Notes under the pieces: model-generated | Database searches by the model: none | What the model saw: the letters and a program-made list of their open reading frames with translations, nothing else | Told to the model about the DNA's origin: nothing | In this document: one piece after another, positions 1 to 8,517 of the stretch | Layout of the letters: each line of letters starts with the position of its first letter | Numbering within the stretch: the first letter of the stretch is position 1 | NCBI RefSeq assembly: GCF_019721995.1 | Contig: NZ_BLYC01000004.1 | Span: 62,001 to 126,000 of the forward strand | Direction: 5' to 3' | DNA length: 64,000 nucleotides | Source: Bathymodiolus japonicus methanotrophic gill symbiont | GTDB lineage: Bacteria; Pseudomonadota; Gammaproteobacteria; Methylococcales; Methylomonadaceae | Made by a program: the position numbers and the translations under genes

Positions 1-298
1 CAATGATATTACAACACGCTGAAACATCTGGGCGTTTTAATGGTGAAAGCTATGTTGAGTTTTTAACACAATTGCTGGCTTATTATAAAGGCAAGATTAT
101 TCTAATTGAAGATGGTGCCCCTCATATGAAGTATTTTAAAACTTTTGAAGATCTTCATGATTCAGTTGTGCAAGCTTTTAACACTTATATGCATGATGCC
201 AGTAAAGTGATTTGTGTTATGCAAAAATTGCGGGAAGATTTCGTTGTTACCGCCTAAGTTTAAGCGCTCCAAATTTGGAAATTATTTATCTGAGAAAC
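1..298 (+). mobile_element. IS630-family element, right-end fragment
   Basis: The sequence matches the right part of the fuller copy at 59669-61249, including the non-coding tail and the terminus ending GAGAAAC before a TA dinucleotide. The left part lies outside the window or is lost. The element joins directly to the truncated IS66 on its right, so it probably inserted into that element. Confidence 0.8.
3..257 (+). pseudogene. IS630-family transposase, C-terminal fragment with internal deletion
   Basis: The 84 residues match the C-terminal third of the transposase at 59919-61208 (shared segments ILIEDGAP and MKYFKTFEDLHDSVV). Compared with that copy about 120 bp are missing after 'EDGAP', removing the block that contains SPDFNPIEKLWK, which carries the last catalytic acidic residue of this DDE family. 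The fragment therefore cannot encode an active enzyme. Confidence 0.85.
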
Positions 299-329
299 TA
301 TATTATTAGTCACGGTATTACTCAATCGA

Positions 330-1601
330 GTGACACTGAACAGCAAAAATAGCAGTAAACCACCTGCAAGTGATCCCAAACGTAAAAAAGGGAATCGAAA
401 AAAATCAGATAAGCCTTCTGGCGGACAAAAATCGCATGTCGGCACGACACTTCAAAAAATAGATGACCCGGATGAAATCGAGATCATTACCATTGATCGC
501 CGTACCTTGCCAAAAGGGCGATACACGGCAGATGGCTTTGAAACACGCCAGGTATTCGATATTGATATCTCAAGGGTAGTGACAGAATACCAGGCGCAAC
601 GGTTGATAAATGAAAAAGGGCAGTGTTTTATCGCTCCTTTTCCAGATGAGGTTACTAAGGCTGCGCAATATGGTAATGGGATAAAAGCCCATGTGGTTTA
701 TCTTTCGCAATATCAGTTATTGCCCTACAACCGAATACAGGAGTATTTCGCTGATCAATTAGGTATGCCGATTAGTGAAGGCTCTATCTATAATTTCAAT
801 GAACTGGCCTATGAGAAGTTGGCTGGGTTTGAAACTATCAGTAAAGAACACTTAGTCGAATCAGCGTGCATTCATGCGGATGAAACAGGCATTAATATTA
901 ATGGTAAGCGCCATTGGCTACATGGGGCCTCCAATGTTCAGTGGACACACTTCTTTCCCCATGCGAAACGTGGCACAGAGGCAATGAATGACATTGGTAT
1001 TTTACCCCATTTTCATGGGATTTTATGTCATGATCATTGGAAGCCCTACTATAAATATGATTGTACTCATTCGCTTTGTAATGCACATCATTTGAGGGAA
1101 TTAACGCGCGCCTGGGAGCAGGATAAACAGGAGTGGGCGCTTGAAATGAAACGACTACTTGAAAAAATGAATGATGCCGTCAATGAAGCAGGTGGCATGC
1201 TACTACATAAAGAAGCAGAAAAATGGAAGGTACAATACAGAGAATTACTTGGCAAAGCGGAGATCGAATGCCCACCACCCGATAAGCCTAAAGAAGTAAA
1301 ACGGGAGCGAATAAAACGCAGTAAAGCTAGAAACTTACTGGAAAGGCTGATTAATTATGAAGAGGATGTCTTGCGCTTCATGACAAATGCCTGGGTGCCA
1401 TTTACCAATAATGCCGCAGAAAATTCGATTCGGATGACCAAGGTTCAACAGAAAATATCCGGCTGCTTTCGTAGTACCAAGGGTGCAGAGATATTTTGTC
1501 GTGTCAGAGGGTATTTATCAACGTGCCGTAAACAAGGTCTAAGTGCAACTCAGGCAATGACCTTGGTCTTTGAGGGAAAGTTACCTGAATTTGCTTTATA
1601 A
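330..1601 (+). pseudogene. IS66-family transposase TnpC, N-terminally truncated
   Basis: The 423-residue frame has IS66 TnpC features. Near the start is the conserved 'NSSKPPASDP' segment, followed by a zinc-ribbon-like/central region, then HADETGI (first catalytic Asp), 'CHDHWKPYYKY' (second Asp) and 'NNAAENSIR' (catalytic Glu). The reading frame stays open upstream of the GTG at 330 as far as the IS630 junction at about 303. The coiled-coil N-terminus, normally another ~70-100 residues, has therefore been cut off rather than starting here. The catalytic core looks intact, but without its N-terminus and accessory TnpA/TnpB genes the copy is probably inactive. Confidence 0.85.
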
Positions 1602-1610
1602 TTTCATTGA

Positions 1611-1633
1611 ACTACTCAGCTTCGCTGAGTAGT
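1611..1633. terminator. Perfect hairpin at IS66 right end
   Basis: ACTACTCAGC, a TTC loop and GCTGAGTAGT form a 10-bp perfect stem just after the transposase stop and just inside the IS terminus. It could act as a terminator or as part of the terminal recognition sequence. A short T-rich stretch follows, but there is no strong U-tract. Confidence 0.5.
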
Positions 1634-1636
1634 TAC

Positions 1637-1787
1637 GTTTATTTTAGGTAGTTTTGCCATGTTTATAGCAAACCCTTACTTAATTCCCCTTAGGCAATAG
1701 CATTTGAAACGAATGAAAAGACTATTTTTTTCATATGGTTGTAGCATAGTTTCAATTTTACCATAAATAATTATTGGGAAACTTCAG
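1637..1787 (+). repeat. MITE D, right part
   Basis: Matches the last ~150 bp of the D repeat (full copy 63431-63635), ending in GGGAAACTTCAG. The first part is missing, replaced by IS66. Small differences from other copies (TAGTTTTGCC, CATATGGTTG) indicate an older copy. Confidence 0.85.
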
Positions 1788-1898
1788 TTATAAAAAATAC
1801 GGGATAAAATACCAGCTGATTTGAGCATAACCCTGCGGTTGTATCTAGTTCCAGGGTTGACTCCTAAGGAACCAGAATTAAATAACATATTAGGTAGG

Positions 1899-1953
1899 GT
1901 GTGCTGAGGTACGAAGCGCACCAATGTGTGATGCGCTTCGTGCCTCAGCACAT
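1899..1953. repeat. Imperfect inverted repeat (hairpin)
   Basis: TGTGCTGAGG plus ACGAAGCGCA on the left pairs with TGCGCTTCGT plus CCTCAGCACA on the right, giving a stem of about 20 bp around a short loop. It resembles the intergenic 'GGTAGGGTGTGCTGAGG' type palindromes common in methylotroph genomes (from memory). It lies in the non-coding stretch 1788-1998, where no gene was found. Confidence 0.6.
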
Positions 1954-1998
1954 CTTATTAATTTGCGGTTTTTACATAATCCTCAACCCTAAAGCCCT

Positions 1999-2278
1999 CG
2001 CTGAAAATCATGGAAACGGAGCTTAGCGAAGTGGTGATTTTTAGTCCCTGATAGGCGACAGGGCAATTCGCTGATTCGACGTGTGCTAGCAGCACGCGAG
2101 AGGAGCAAGAATTGCATTCCGAATAGCCGTCCAGCCAGTGAGGTAGTAATGACGAAGCGGCTTTTGTGCGTAGTCGTTGCGGACGCAGGGCGTTCAGGGC
2201 ATCTCCCATCCGCTGCGTAGGTGAACGAATTATGGTGACAGGAGTCCCGGAATTTCGTGAGGTAGCATGGCGCGCCTG
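1999..2278 (-). repeat. Repeat A, full copy (280 bp)
   Basis: Full-length copy reading CGCTGAAAATC to GGCGCGCCTG on the + strand. Flanks CCCT and TAAT show no duplication. The base four positions beyond the 3' end (forward sense AGGG) is G. It ends 23 bp beyond the stop of the lpxA-like gene. Confidence 0.9.
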
Positions 2279-2301
2279 TAATAGTTACTGCTTTTGTGAG
2301 C

Positions 2302-3078
2302 CTACTTCCGCTCCAGTTCCATAAATCCATGCAGGCCTCGCTTGGACTTAACCGCAAGCCATTGTTTAAGGTATTTGATCTCTTCAGTGTCTTCCAGGTG
2401 TTCAATACTTTTGTTTTGCCGAAGTAATCTAAATGCCGTTGAGATAACTTTATAGCGCTCTCCGGTAATGCCAGAACGTTTTATGCCTATGGTGTTCAAA
2501 CGATAGTGCTTTGCCGGATAACCCGCAATCAGGCAGAATGGCAAAACATCTTTATTTAGTCCGGTAGTGCCCTGAACAATGGCATAAGAGCCAATGCGGC
2601 AGAATTGATGCGCTACAACACTGCCGCCCATAAATACACGGTCATCAATTTGCACAAAACCGCCTATCGCAACATTATTGGCAAATATCGTATGGTTGCC
2701 AATCTGGCAGTCATGCGCTACATGGCTTTTATTCATAAAAAAGCAGTGAGAGCCGATGCGGGTGATACTGTTTTCCGTGGCGGCTCGGTGCGCAGTAAAG
2801 CCCTCTCTAAAGGTATTATTGTCGCCAATCTCCAGCCACGAAATTGTTGCTTCTTTAAAGCTGGTATCTTGCGGTAAATCGCCTAAAACAACATGGGCAT
2901 GCACAGTATTGCCCGCACCCATTTTTGTGTAGGGACGGATAACAGCATGAGCCCCAATGCGACAGTTATCGCCTATTTGAGTATGCTCTTCGAGCACCGC
3001 AAATGGGCCAATTGTGACATTTTTGCCTATATTGGCGTGTGCTGAGATATAGGCGCTAGGATGTATGTTTTGTGTCAT
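2302..3078 (-). CDS. lpxA: LpxA-like UDP-N-acetylglucosamine O-acyltransferase
   Basis: 258 residues, close to the usual LpxA length. The N-terminal two-thirds is a hexapeptide-repeat left-handed beta-helix (IGKNVTIGPFAVL, IGDNCRIGAHAVI and more), followed by a helical C-terminal domain. LpxA transfers a hydroxyacyl chain from ACP to UDP-GlcNAc in the first step of lipid A synthesis in the cytoplasm. The HVAHDCQIGNH segment contains the conserved region with the catalytic His (NAHVAHD in canonical LpxA). The C-terminal half is more divergent than in typical LpxA, and the gene is not beside lpxD, fabZ or lpxB. It may therefore be a paralogue acting on a related nucleotide sugar. It is transcribed with xerD 10 bp upstream. 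Confidence 0.75.
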   Translation of the reverse strand: MTQNIHPSAYISAHANIGKNVTIGPFAVLEEHTQIGDNCRIGAHAVIRPYTKMGAGNTVHAHVVLGDLPQDTSFKEATISWLEIGDNNTFREGFTAHRAATENSITRIGSHCFFMNKSHVAHDCQIGNHTIFANNVAIGGFVQIDDRVFMGGSVVAHQFCRIGSYAIVQGTTGLNKDVLPFCLIAGYPAKHYRLNTIGIKRSGITGERYKVISTAFRLLRQNKSIEHLEDTEEIKYLKQWLAVKSKRGLHGFMELERK

Positions 3079-3087
3079 GTGGGGGAT

Positions 3088-3972
3088 TTAGCCTCGTGGA
3101 TGATATTGTGTATGCAGGTCTTTTAAACGCTCGTTGGCGATATGCGTATAAATCTGTGTGGTAGATAGGTCGCTATGACCTAATAGTAATTGCACTACGC
3201 GCAAATCTGCACCGTGATTTAATAAGTGTGTGGCAAATGCATGGCGCAGGGTATGTGGCGATAGTTCTTTACTGATGCCTGCCTTTTTTGCATAGCGCTT
3301 AATAATATGCCAAAAAGCCTGACGTGTCATGCCAGCGCCCCGATTGGTTACAAAAATAGTATTGCAGGGGCGCCCAGATAGTAGCGCTATACGACTGTGC
3401 TGCAGATAAGTTGCCAGGCTATCCATGGCTTGCTCACCCATAGGCGTCAGGCGTTCTTTATTGCCTTTACCGGTGATGCGTAATACCCCCATACGTAGAT
3501 TAACCTGGCTAATAGTTAAAGCGACCAGCTCGGAAACCCGCAGACCTGTCGCATAGAGTATCTCTAGCATAGCTTGATCACGCGCACCTAGCACAGACGA
3601 TGGTTCTGGCGCATTAAGCAATCGCTCAACATCGTATTCTGATAAAGAGCTAGGTAAGGGGCGTCCGATACGCGGGGTATCTATTAAAGCAGTAGGGTCG
3701 CTGTGAATATGATTTTCGCGTAGTAAATAAGTATAGAAGCGCCGTAGGCTGGACAAAATTCTAGCGGAAGAGCGAGAGCTAACGCCTTGTTCATAGCGCT
3801 GGCTCAGAAATAACGCAATATCAGTATTAGTCGCCTGCTGTATAGGTTTTTTTTCCAGGCTTTTGTTGAAAATACGCAAGTCGCTGGCATAGGCGCTGAG
3901 CGTATTTTGGCTGAGGCCATTTTCTACCCATAAAGCATCGATAAAAGTGTCGATTAATTGCTTAGAGCTCAT
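3088..3972 (-). CDS. xerD: Tyrosine recombinase XerD
   Basis: The N-terminal SAM-like core-binding domain (residues ~1-100) is followed by a tyrosine-recombinase catalytic domain. It carries the Arg of ATGLRVSELV, the Lys of GKGNKER, the HTLRHAFATHLLNHGAD box, the GH of LLGHSDLSTT and the nucleophilic Tyr in QIYTHIA. With XerC it resolves chromosome dimers at dif during division. About 295 residues is the normal XerD length. I chose the MSSKQ start; an upstream ATG adds six residues. Either start overlaps the end of ogt, which suggests translational coupling in a pap-ogt-xerD-lpxA operon. Confidence 0.9.
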   Translation of the reverse strand: MSSKQLIDTFIDALWVENGLSQNTLSAYASDLRIFNKSLEKKPIQQATNTDIALFLSQRYEQGVSSRSSARILSSLRRFYTYLLRENHIHSDPTALIDTPRIGRPLPSSLSEYDVERLLNAPEPSSVLGARDQAMLEILYATGLRVSELVALTISQVNLRMGVLRITGKGNKERLTPMGEQAMDSLATYLQHSRIALLSGRPCNTIFVTNRGAGMTRQAFWHIIKRYAKKAGISKELSPHTLRHAFATHLLNHGADLRVVQLLLGHSDLSTTQIYTHIANERLKDLHTQYHPRG

Positions 3973-4693
3973 GAGCCAGCATTTTTTCATGTTGTAATAA
4001 AGCGATTTTTATATCGACCAGTTTTCCAGTTGTTGCGCCTGCATAGCCGCCAAGACCTGTTTTAGAAAGCACTCGATGACAAGGGATTATCAAGGGAAAC
4101 GGGTTTTTACGGCAGGCATTAGCCAGGGCTCTAGAGCCGGTGTTTAATTCTTTGGCTAATTCGCCATAGGTTTTTGTTTGTCCCACTGGTATCTGACAGA
4201 GAGCATGCCAGATTTTTCGCTGAAACTCGGTGCCTTGTTTTAACATGCCTGTGTGCATCGTCATTTTGCCTGTGAGCCAGTACTGGTTAATTTGTTGTTC
4301 CAGGGCAGTGGGTAGCTCAGTATGTTGAGTGTCTATTCCTGGTCTAATGACCCACTGGAGTGTGGATAAAAATTCACCCAGCATTTGTACCTCTAGTGTC
4401 CCAGTAGCTGAAGTTTCCCAATTATTGAGTAGCTGAAATACACAATGCTGGTGTATCGAGGTTTATTTTAGGTGGTTTTGCCATGTTTATAGCAAACCCC
4501 TACTTAATTCCCCTTAGGCAATAGCATTTGAAACGAATGAAAAGACTATTTTTTTCATATAGTTGTAGCATAGTTTCAATTTTACCATAAATAATTATTG
4601 GGAAACTTCAGTCCCAGTAGGTGTCTGGTAATAATAGCATTGTATGGCTTGTGGCTTATCAAGAGTCTGCCAGTTAATTTGAGCCTCTGGCAT
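3962..4693 (-). pseudogene. ogt: Methylated-DNA--protein-cysteine methyltransferase, interrupted by MITE D
   Basis: The C-terminal part (ATG at 4384) has the Ada/Ogt active site PCHRV (acceptor Cys) and the helix-turn-helix segment with 'YGELAKELNTGSRALANACRKN'-like residues. Removing MITE D (4408-4611) and one copy of its 9-bp duplication TCCCAGTAG gives a continuous frame starting at 4693: MPEAQINWQTLDK, continuing through YYQTPTGTLEVQ into MLGEFL. The gene was therefore intact before the insertion. The internal ATG at 4384 could still yield a 140-residue protein with the catalytic domain but without 36 N-terminal residues. The ancestral start lies 3 bp after the pap stop, so the two were probably co-transcribed. 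The enzyme removes O6-alkyl groups from guanine. Confidence 0.85.
4408..4611 (-). repeat. MITE D, full copy in ogt
   Basis: 204 bp with terminal inverted repeats CTGAAGTTTCCCAAT. It is flanked on both sides by TCCCAGTAG, a 9-bp target-site duplication, which defines the boundaries exactly. Confidence 0.95.
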
Positions 4694-4695
4694 AT

Positions 4696-6180
4696 TTAGT
4701 CCAACGCTTTTTCAAGTGCCTTGCAGTATGTTTTAATGACTTTGATCCGCGCATAGCGCTTGTTATTAGCTTCTATCAGGCTCCAGAGTGCTGCCTGTGA
4801 ACTGGTGCGGGAAACCATGTCATTCACGGCCAGCGAGTACTCAGCCCATTTTTCCCGGTTGCGATAATCTTCTTCGGTAATTTTATGCTGCTTATAACTG
4901 ATTTGCTCGCGCTCCTGGAAGCGGCGTAATTGTTCATCTGGATCTATATGTAACCAGAATTTTAATAGCACGATGCCGTGCTCGGTTAAAGCCTGTTCAA
5001 AATTGACGATTTCAGCGTAGGCGCGAGTCCACTGCTGTTCAGAGGCAAAGCCTTCAACGCGCTCGACCAGCACCCGTCCGTACCAGCTGCGGTCATAAAT
5101 AGTGATGCGTCCAGCGCGTGGCATATGTCGCCAGAAGCGCCATAAATAATGTTGTACGCGTTCTTCATCTGTGGGTGCTGCAATGGGGGTAACCTGATAG
5201 TTTCTCGCATCGAGCGCATGGGTGAGTCGCCTGATTGCGCCGCCTTTGCCACCTGCATCCCAGCCTTCGAAAACCAGAATGCTGGATATTTTTTTCTGTT
5301 GTGCTTGGCGTGCCAGTTTATTTAATTTGCCTTGATATAAGTTTAATTGCGTGCTGTATGTCTTTTTATTCAGCTCCAGGCTAAGATCCAGTGAGTCTAA
5401 AATTCTGGGCTGATTGCCATGAATAATCTTTGAATGTTGGGTAGGTGCAGGCTGCTGATGTTTTAATTCATGTTTTGTGATATGCGCCTGGATTTTGTCC
5501 AGTACACATTGACCAACCGTCAGGCTGCTGTAGCGAATATCTGAGCCATCAATTATGTGCCAGGGATTTTGTGTGCTACTGGTTTCCTGTAGCACGGTTT
5601 CCGCAACACGCACAAAATCATCATACAATTTAAGGTGCAGTTTATCGCGCTCTGTGACTTGCCAGGCTGTTTCCGGGGTTTTTTTCAGTTGCTTCAAGCG
5701 TTTTTTTTGCTGCTCTTTTTTCAAGTGCAACCAGCATTTGATGATTAACGTGCCGTCATCAGCGAGCTCCTGCTCTAACTCCTTAATTTGCGTCAGTTGA
5801 TGCTGTAGTTCAGCATCTTTTGTGTCATTGTGCACACGTTGTGCAATAGGTAGACTATACCAGGAGCCCACATAAATACCAATGCTGCCTTTTGCTGGCA
5901 TAGTACGCCAGAAACGCCAGAATTTTGGGCGCTCACGTTCTTCATCACTAGGCGAATCATACGCATTGGTGAGCATAAAGCGAGGATCTAGCCACTCATT
6001 TAATAAGTTAACCACATCGCCTTTACCGCCACCATCAACGCCTGAAATCAGAATAATGACCGAAAAATCATATTTTCTGAGTTGCTGCTGCTGTGTCAGT
6101 AAATGCGTGCGTAAACCGGGAATTTTTTCATTATAGTCAGCTTTATTGACTTTGTGCCCTAATTCAGCTATTTCAAACAT
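4696..6180 (-). CDS. pap: Polyphosphate:AMP phosphotransferase (PPK2 class II, two-domain)
   Basis: 494 residues made of two fused PPK2 domains, as in Pap of Acinetobacter. Each has a Walker A-like loop: SGVDGGGKGD at about residue 48 and FEGWDAGGKGG at about 303. Both also carry the paired 'FWRFWR' lid segment followed by a YDRSWYGR/YVGSWYSLP motif. The second domain has the canonical DRSWYGR and is probably the catalytic one; the first has GSWYS and may be regulatory. The enzyme phosphorylates AMP to ADP using polyphosphate. A DGGGKGD start with no signal peptide indicates a cytoplasmic protein. ogt followed directly before the D insertion. Confidence 0.9.
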   Translation of the reverse strand: MFEIAELGHKVNKADYNEKIPGLRTHLLTQQQQLRKYDFSVIILISGVDGGGKGDVVNLLNEWLDPRFMLTNAYDSPSDEERERPKFWRFWRTMPAKGSIGIYVGSWYSLPIAQRVHNDTKDAELQHQLTQIKELEQELADDGTLIIKCWLHLKKEQQKKRLKQLKKTPETAWQVTERDKLHLKLYDDFVRVAETVLQETSSTQNPWHIIDGSDIRYSSLTVGQCVLDKIQAHITKHELKHQQPAPTQHSKIIHGNQPRILDSLDLSLELNKKTYSTQLNLYQGKLNKLARQAQQKKISSILVFEGWDAGGKGGAIRRLTHALDARNYQVTPIAAPTDEERVQHYLWRFWRHMPRAGRITIYDRSWYGRVLVERVEGFASEQQWTRAYAEIVNFEQALTEHGIVLLKFWLHIDPDEQLRRFQEREQISYKQHKITEEDYRNREKWAEYSLAVNDMVSRTSSQAALWSLIEANNKRYARIKVIKTYCKALEKALD

Positions 6181-6277
6181 ATTGGTATAAATGGTTAGTT
6201 TTTTAAATGCTCAGAGACAGGTGTTTGCTACCAGACCACGCAAGCCCTTATAATGACGCAATTTTACATTAATTTCA

Positions 6278-6718
6278 ATGGGTAAGTCTTTGGAGAATTT
6301 TACACCTATTTCTGCGTTGGCAGGCGGTGCATTAATTGGCTTAAGTGTCAGTTTGCTACTTTTGTTCAATGGCCGTATAGCGGGCATTAGCGGTATTATG
6401 AACGGTTTGTTTCTTGCGCCTAAAAGGGAAAAAACATGGCGCGGCCTGTTTTTAACAGGCTTGATTCTCGGCGCCTTTATTTTTCAGTTATTAACTAATG
6501 ATAGTTTGCAATTACGTCAGGACTACCCGCTCTCGCTGATTGTGTTAGGTGGTTTTCTGGTCGGTTTTGGCACTAGAATGGGTGGGGGTTGCACCAGTGG
6601 ACACGGGATTTGCGGAATAGCACGTTTTTCCATTCGCTCGATCGTTGCAACAATGACCTTTATGTTGAGTGGTATGGTGACCGTTTTTATACTTAAGCAT
6701 CTGATAGGGGGTGCTTAA
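6278..6718 (+). CDS. YeeE/YedE family membrane protein (first half)
   Basis: 146 residues with about four transmembrane segments. The family signature GFGTRMGGGCTSGHGICG includes the Cys that in the TsuA/YeeE family handles thiosulfate during uptake. The single-chain YeeE is here split into two half-size proteins, an arrangement also called PmpA/PmpB. The stop codon overlaps the start of the partner (TAATG), so the two are translationally coupled. Likely role: import of a reduced sulfur compound. It starts a three-gene operon with two further permease genes. Confidence 0.8.
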   Translation: MGKSLENFTPISALAGGALIGLSVSLLLLFNGRIAGISGIMNGLFLAPKREKTWRGLFLTGLILGAFIFQLLTNDSLQLRQDYPLSLIVLGGFLVGFGTRMGGGCTSGHGICGIARFSIRSIVATMTFMLSGMVTVFILKHLIGGA

Positions 6719-7131
6719 TGAAAAACAATTTAGTGGCATTAATATCGGGCGTTATTTTTGGCCTGGGTTTAGCATTATCGCAAATGGTAGCCCCCAATAA
6801 GGTGATAAACTTTCTTGATGTAAGCGGGAACTGGGATCCAAGTCTGGCGTTTGTGATGATGGGTGCATTAGCAGTGAGCATGCTGAGCTTTCGGGTTATT
6901 TTAAAGCGTTCTACTCCGCTGCTAGAGCCTGGCTTTCATGTGTCCAGACAGGCGCGTATTAGCCGACCTTTATTAATAGGCGCAGGGCTTTTTTGTGTGG
7001 GCTGGGGAATGACCGGTTATTGCCCGGGACCTGCTGTCGCTAGTTTAGGCCTGTTTTCGCTGGAAGGAATGATTATGGTTGCAGCCATCTACGCTGGTTT
7101 TTTTAGTCAGCGCTGGCTAGCTAATAAATAA
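6718..7131 (+). CDS. YeeE/YedE-like membrane protein, second half (DUF6691 type)
   Basis: 137 residues, hydrophobic throughout, with GWGMTGYCPGPAVAS carrying the second conserved Cys of the split YeeE pair. It begins with MKNNLVALISGVIFGLGLALSQM, a first membrane segment rather than a cleaved signal. It overlaps the preceding gene by one base and is followed after 7 bp by a TSUP permease. The two halves probably form one thiosulfate/sulfur-compound channel in the inner membrane. Confidence 0.8.
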   Translation: MKNNLVALISGVIFGLGLALSQMVAPNKVINFLDVSGNWDPSLAFVMMGALAVSMLSFRVILKRSTPLLEPGFHVSRQARISRPLLIGAGLFCVGWGMTGYCPGPAVASLGLFSLEGMIMVAAIYAGFFSQRWLANK

Positions 7132-7138
7132 GACAGAA

Positions 7139-7963
7139 ATGGAATTTTTAGAGACGGTTGTATCCTTTTTTCTGGGGTTTGAGTTAATTCATATTGCTGC
7201 AGGGAGTCTGGTTGGCTTTGTAATTGGCTTAACAGGTGTAGGCGGCGGCTCATTGATGACGCCGATTCTGGTGCTGGGCTTCGGTATTGCACCAGCTATC
7301 GCGGTAGGGACTGATTTATTGTACGCAGCGCTGACAAAATACAGCGGGGTTTTTTTCCATCATAGAAATAAAACAGTAGACTGGCGGATTGTAGGGTTAT
7401 TGGCCGCAGGCAGTGTGCCTAGCTCGATAATCACCGTTGCCTTGCTGGAGCAAATTAAAGCGGCGGGCTTTAATTCTGATAAGCTGATGATGCTGACCTT
7501 AAGTGTGATGCTGGTGCTGACATCGTTTATTATTTTAATCAAGGGTCGGCTGGTTTCTTATGTGAGTCATCGACACGGTAACTCAAGATTTGTGCGCCTG
7601 CTTAAAGCTTATCGATCTCATATTACGGTGCTTTCGGGAGTTGCACTGGGCATACTGGTGACTATTTCTTCGGTGGGCGCCGGAGCAATCGGTTCGGCTA
7701 TTTTGTTTTTGCTTTATCCGCGTAAAAAGCCTGTGGCTATAGTGGGCACTGATATTGCCCATGCAGTGCCTTTAACAGCGATTGCCGGGATGGGACATAT
7801 GCATTTTGGCTCGGTAGACTATGATTTGCTATTTGGCTTATTAGCTGGTGGGGTTCCCGCGATTTATTTGGGCAGCCTGGTAGGCAGGTATATTCCGGAT
7901 CATTGGCTGAGGGTGGCGATTGCTTGCTTATTGTTTGCCATGGGCGTAAAGCTGGCGCTGTAA
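7139..7963 (+). CDS. TSUP-family permease (TauE/SafE)
   Basis: 274 residues with seven to eight predicted membrane spans. It has the two internal repeats of the TauE/SafE family, each with a Gly-rich turn: GLTGVGGGSLMTPIL near residue 30 and TISSVGAGAIGSAIL near 180. Family members export or import sulfite, sulfoacetate or other organosulfur anions. Its position 7 bp after the YeeE/YedE pair suggests a combined system for moving sulfur compounds. Substrate is inferred only from family and neighbours. Confidence 0.8.
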   Translation: MEFLETVVSFFLGFELIHIAAGSLVGFVIGLTGVGGGSLMTPILVLGFGIAPAIAVGTDLLYAALTKYSGVFFHHRNKTVDWRIVGLLAAGSVPSSIITVALLEQIKAAGFNSDKLMMLTLSVMLVLTSFIILIKGRLVSYVSHRHGNSRFVRLLKAYRSHITVLSGVALGILVTISSVGAGAIGSAILFLLYPRKKPVAIVGTDIAHAVPLTAIAGMGHMHFGSVDYDLLFGLLAGGVPAIYLGSLVGRYIPDHWLRVAIACLLFAMGVKLAL

Positions 7964-8147
7964 AGAGTGGTTGATTACTTTTGTAGCTAAAGTAATTTAA
8001 TAATCTGCATTTTCTGATCTCTTTCTGATAGAATGCCCAGTTAATTCAATTTTGGACTGAGTTTGGGCTTTGTAAGTGTTGTGCGGGCATGCTCAGAGCA
8101 TAAAATTGAACACATAATTTTTAATAAATTTTAAAAGGTATTTTAGT

Positions 8148-8471
8148 ATGACTTTCGTCGTTACCGAAAACTGCATCAAATGTAAATTTACCGATTGCGT
8201 TGATGTATGTCCTGTAGACTGCTTTCATGAAGGCCCTAACTTTCTGGTTATTGACCCTGATGAGTGTATTGATTGCACATTGTGTGAGCCTGAGTGTCCG
8301 GCAGAGGCAATTTTCTCGGAAGATGAATTGCCAGAAGGTCAAGAGCAGTTTATCGAAATTAATGCAGAATTAGCACAGACCTGGCCGGTGATTACTGATA
8401 TCAAGGAGCCTGATGCAGACGCCGAAGAATGGAATGGCAAGCCAGGTAAACTAGACTTGCTAGAAAGATAA
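8148..8471 (+). CDS. fdxA: Seven-iron ferredoxin FdxA
   Basis: 107 residues with the FdxA cluster pattern: [17 protein letters not shown] for the [3Fe-4S]/[4Fe-4S] pair and [12 protein letters not shown] for the second cluster. An acidic C-terminal extension is typical of Azotobacter-type FdxA. It acts as a cytoplasmic electron carrier. AAAAGG lies 9-10 bp upstream of the ATG as ribosome binding site. The ~180-bp leader contains the small palindrome ATGCTC-A-GAGCAT at 8089-8101, whose role is unknown. Monocistronic, ending at a bidirectional hairpin. Confidence 0.93.
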   Translation: MTFVVTENCIKCKFTDCVDVCPVDCFHEGPNFLVIDPDECIDCTLCEPECPAEAIFSEDELPEGQEQFIEINAELAQTWPVITDIKEPDADAEEWNGKPGKLDLLER

Positions 8472-8487
8472 AAGCTATAGAAAACCC

Positions 8488-8517
8488 AGGCAAGTAAGCA
8501 TGCTTACTTACTTGCCT
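8488..8517. terminator. Bidirectional terminator hairpin between fdxA and the carbonic anhydrase gene
   Basis: AGGCAAGTAAG and CTTACTTGCCT form an 11-bp perfect stem between two convergent genes. A-rich sequence on the left and an A/T stretch on the right suit termination in both directions. The right arm overlaps the stop of the minus-strand gene. Confidence 0.75.

Larger units (their letters stand above)
299..1636 (+). mobile_element. IS66-family element, left-truncated
   Basis: The element contains an IS66 TnpC-type reading frame and ends at GTAGTTAC. The terminus read inward from 1636 starts GTAAC, as is usual for IS66 ends. The left end is lost at the junction with the IS630 fragment. 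The right end abuts MITE D sequence that lacks its first ~50 bp, so this IS66 inserted into a D copy. Confidence 0.75.

Noticed and set aside
1999-2278. Repeat A as an ORF-less group II intron
   Set aside because: Seamless insertion would fit, but the ends are not GUGYG...AY and no domain V-like hairpin is seen; upstream flanks share no intron-binding sequence.
1999-2278. Repeat A as a normal MITE with inverted ends
   Set aside because: The 5' end CAGGCGCGCC and the 3' end TTTTCAGCG are not inverted repeats, and no target duplication exists.
1958-2405. Open frames of 80-140 codons inside every A repeat (also at 20049, 40133, 41013, 43214, 59177, 61611)
   Set aside because: They lie in non-coding mobile repeats, have no ribosome binding site or stable start, change with flanking sequence and overlap each other in two frames.
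2605-2877. Plus-strand open frame opposite the lpxA-like gene
   Set aside because: Shadow of a well-supported gene on the other strand.
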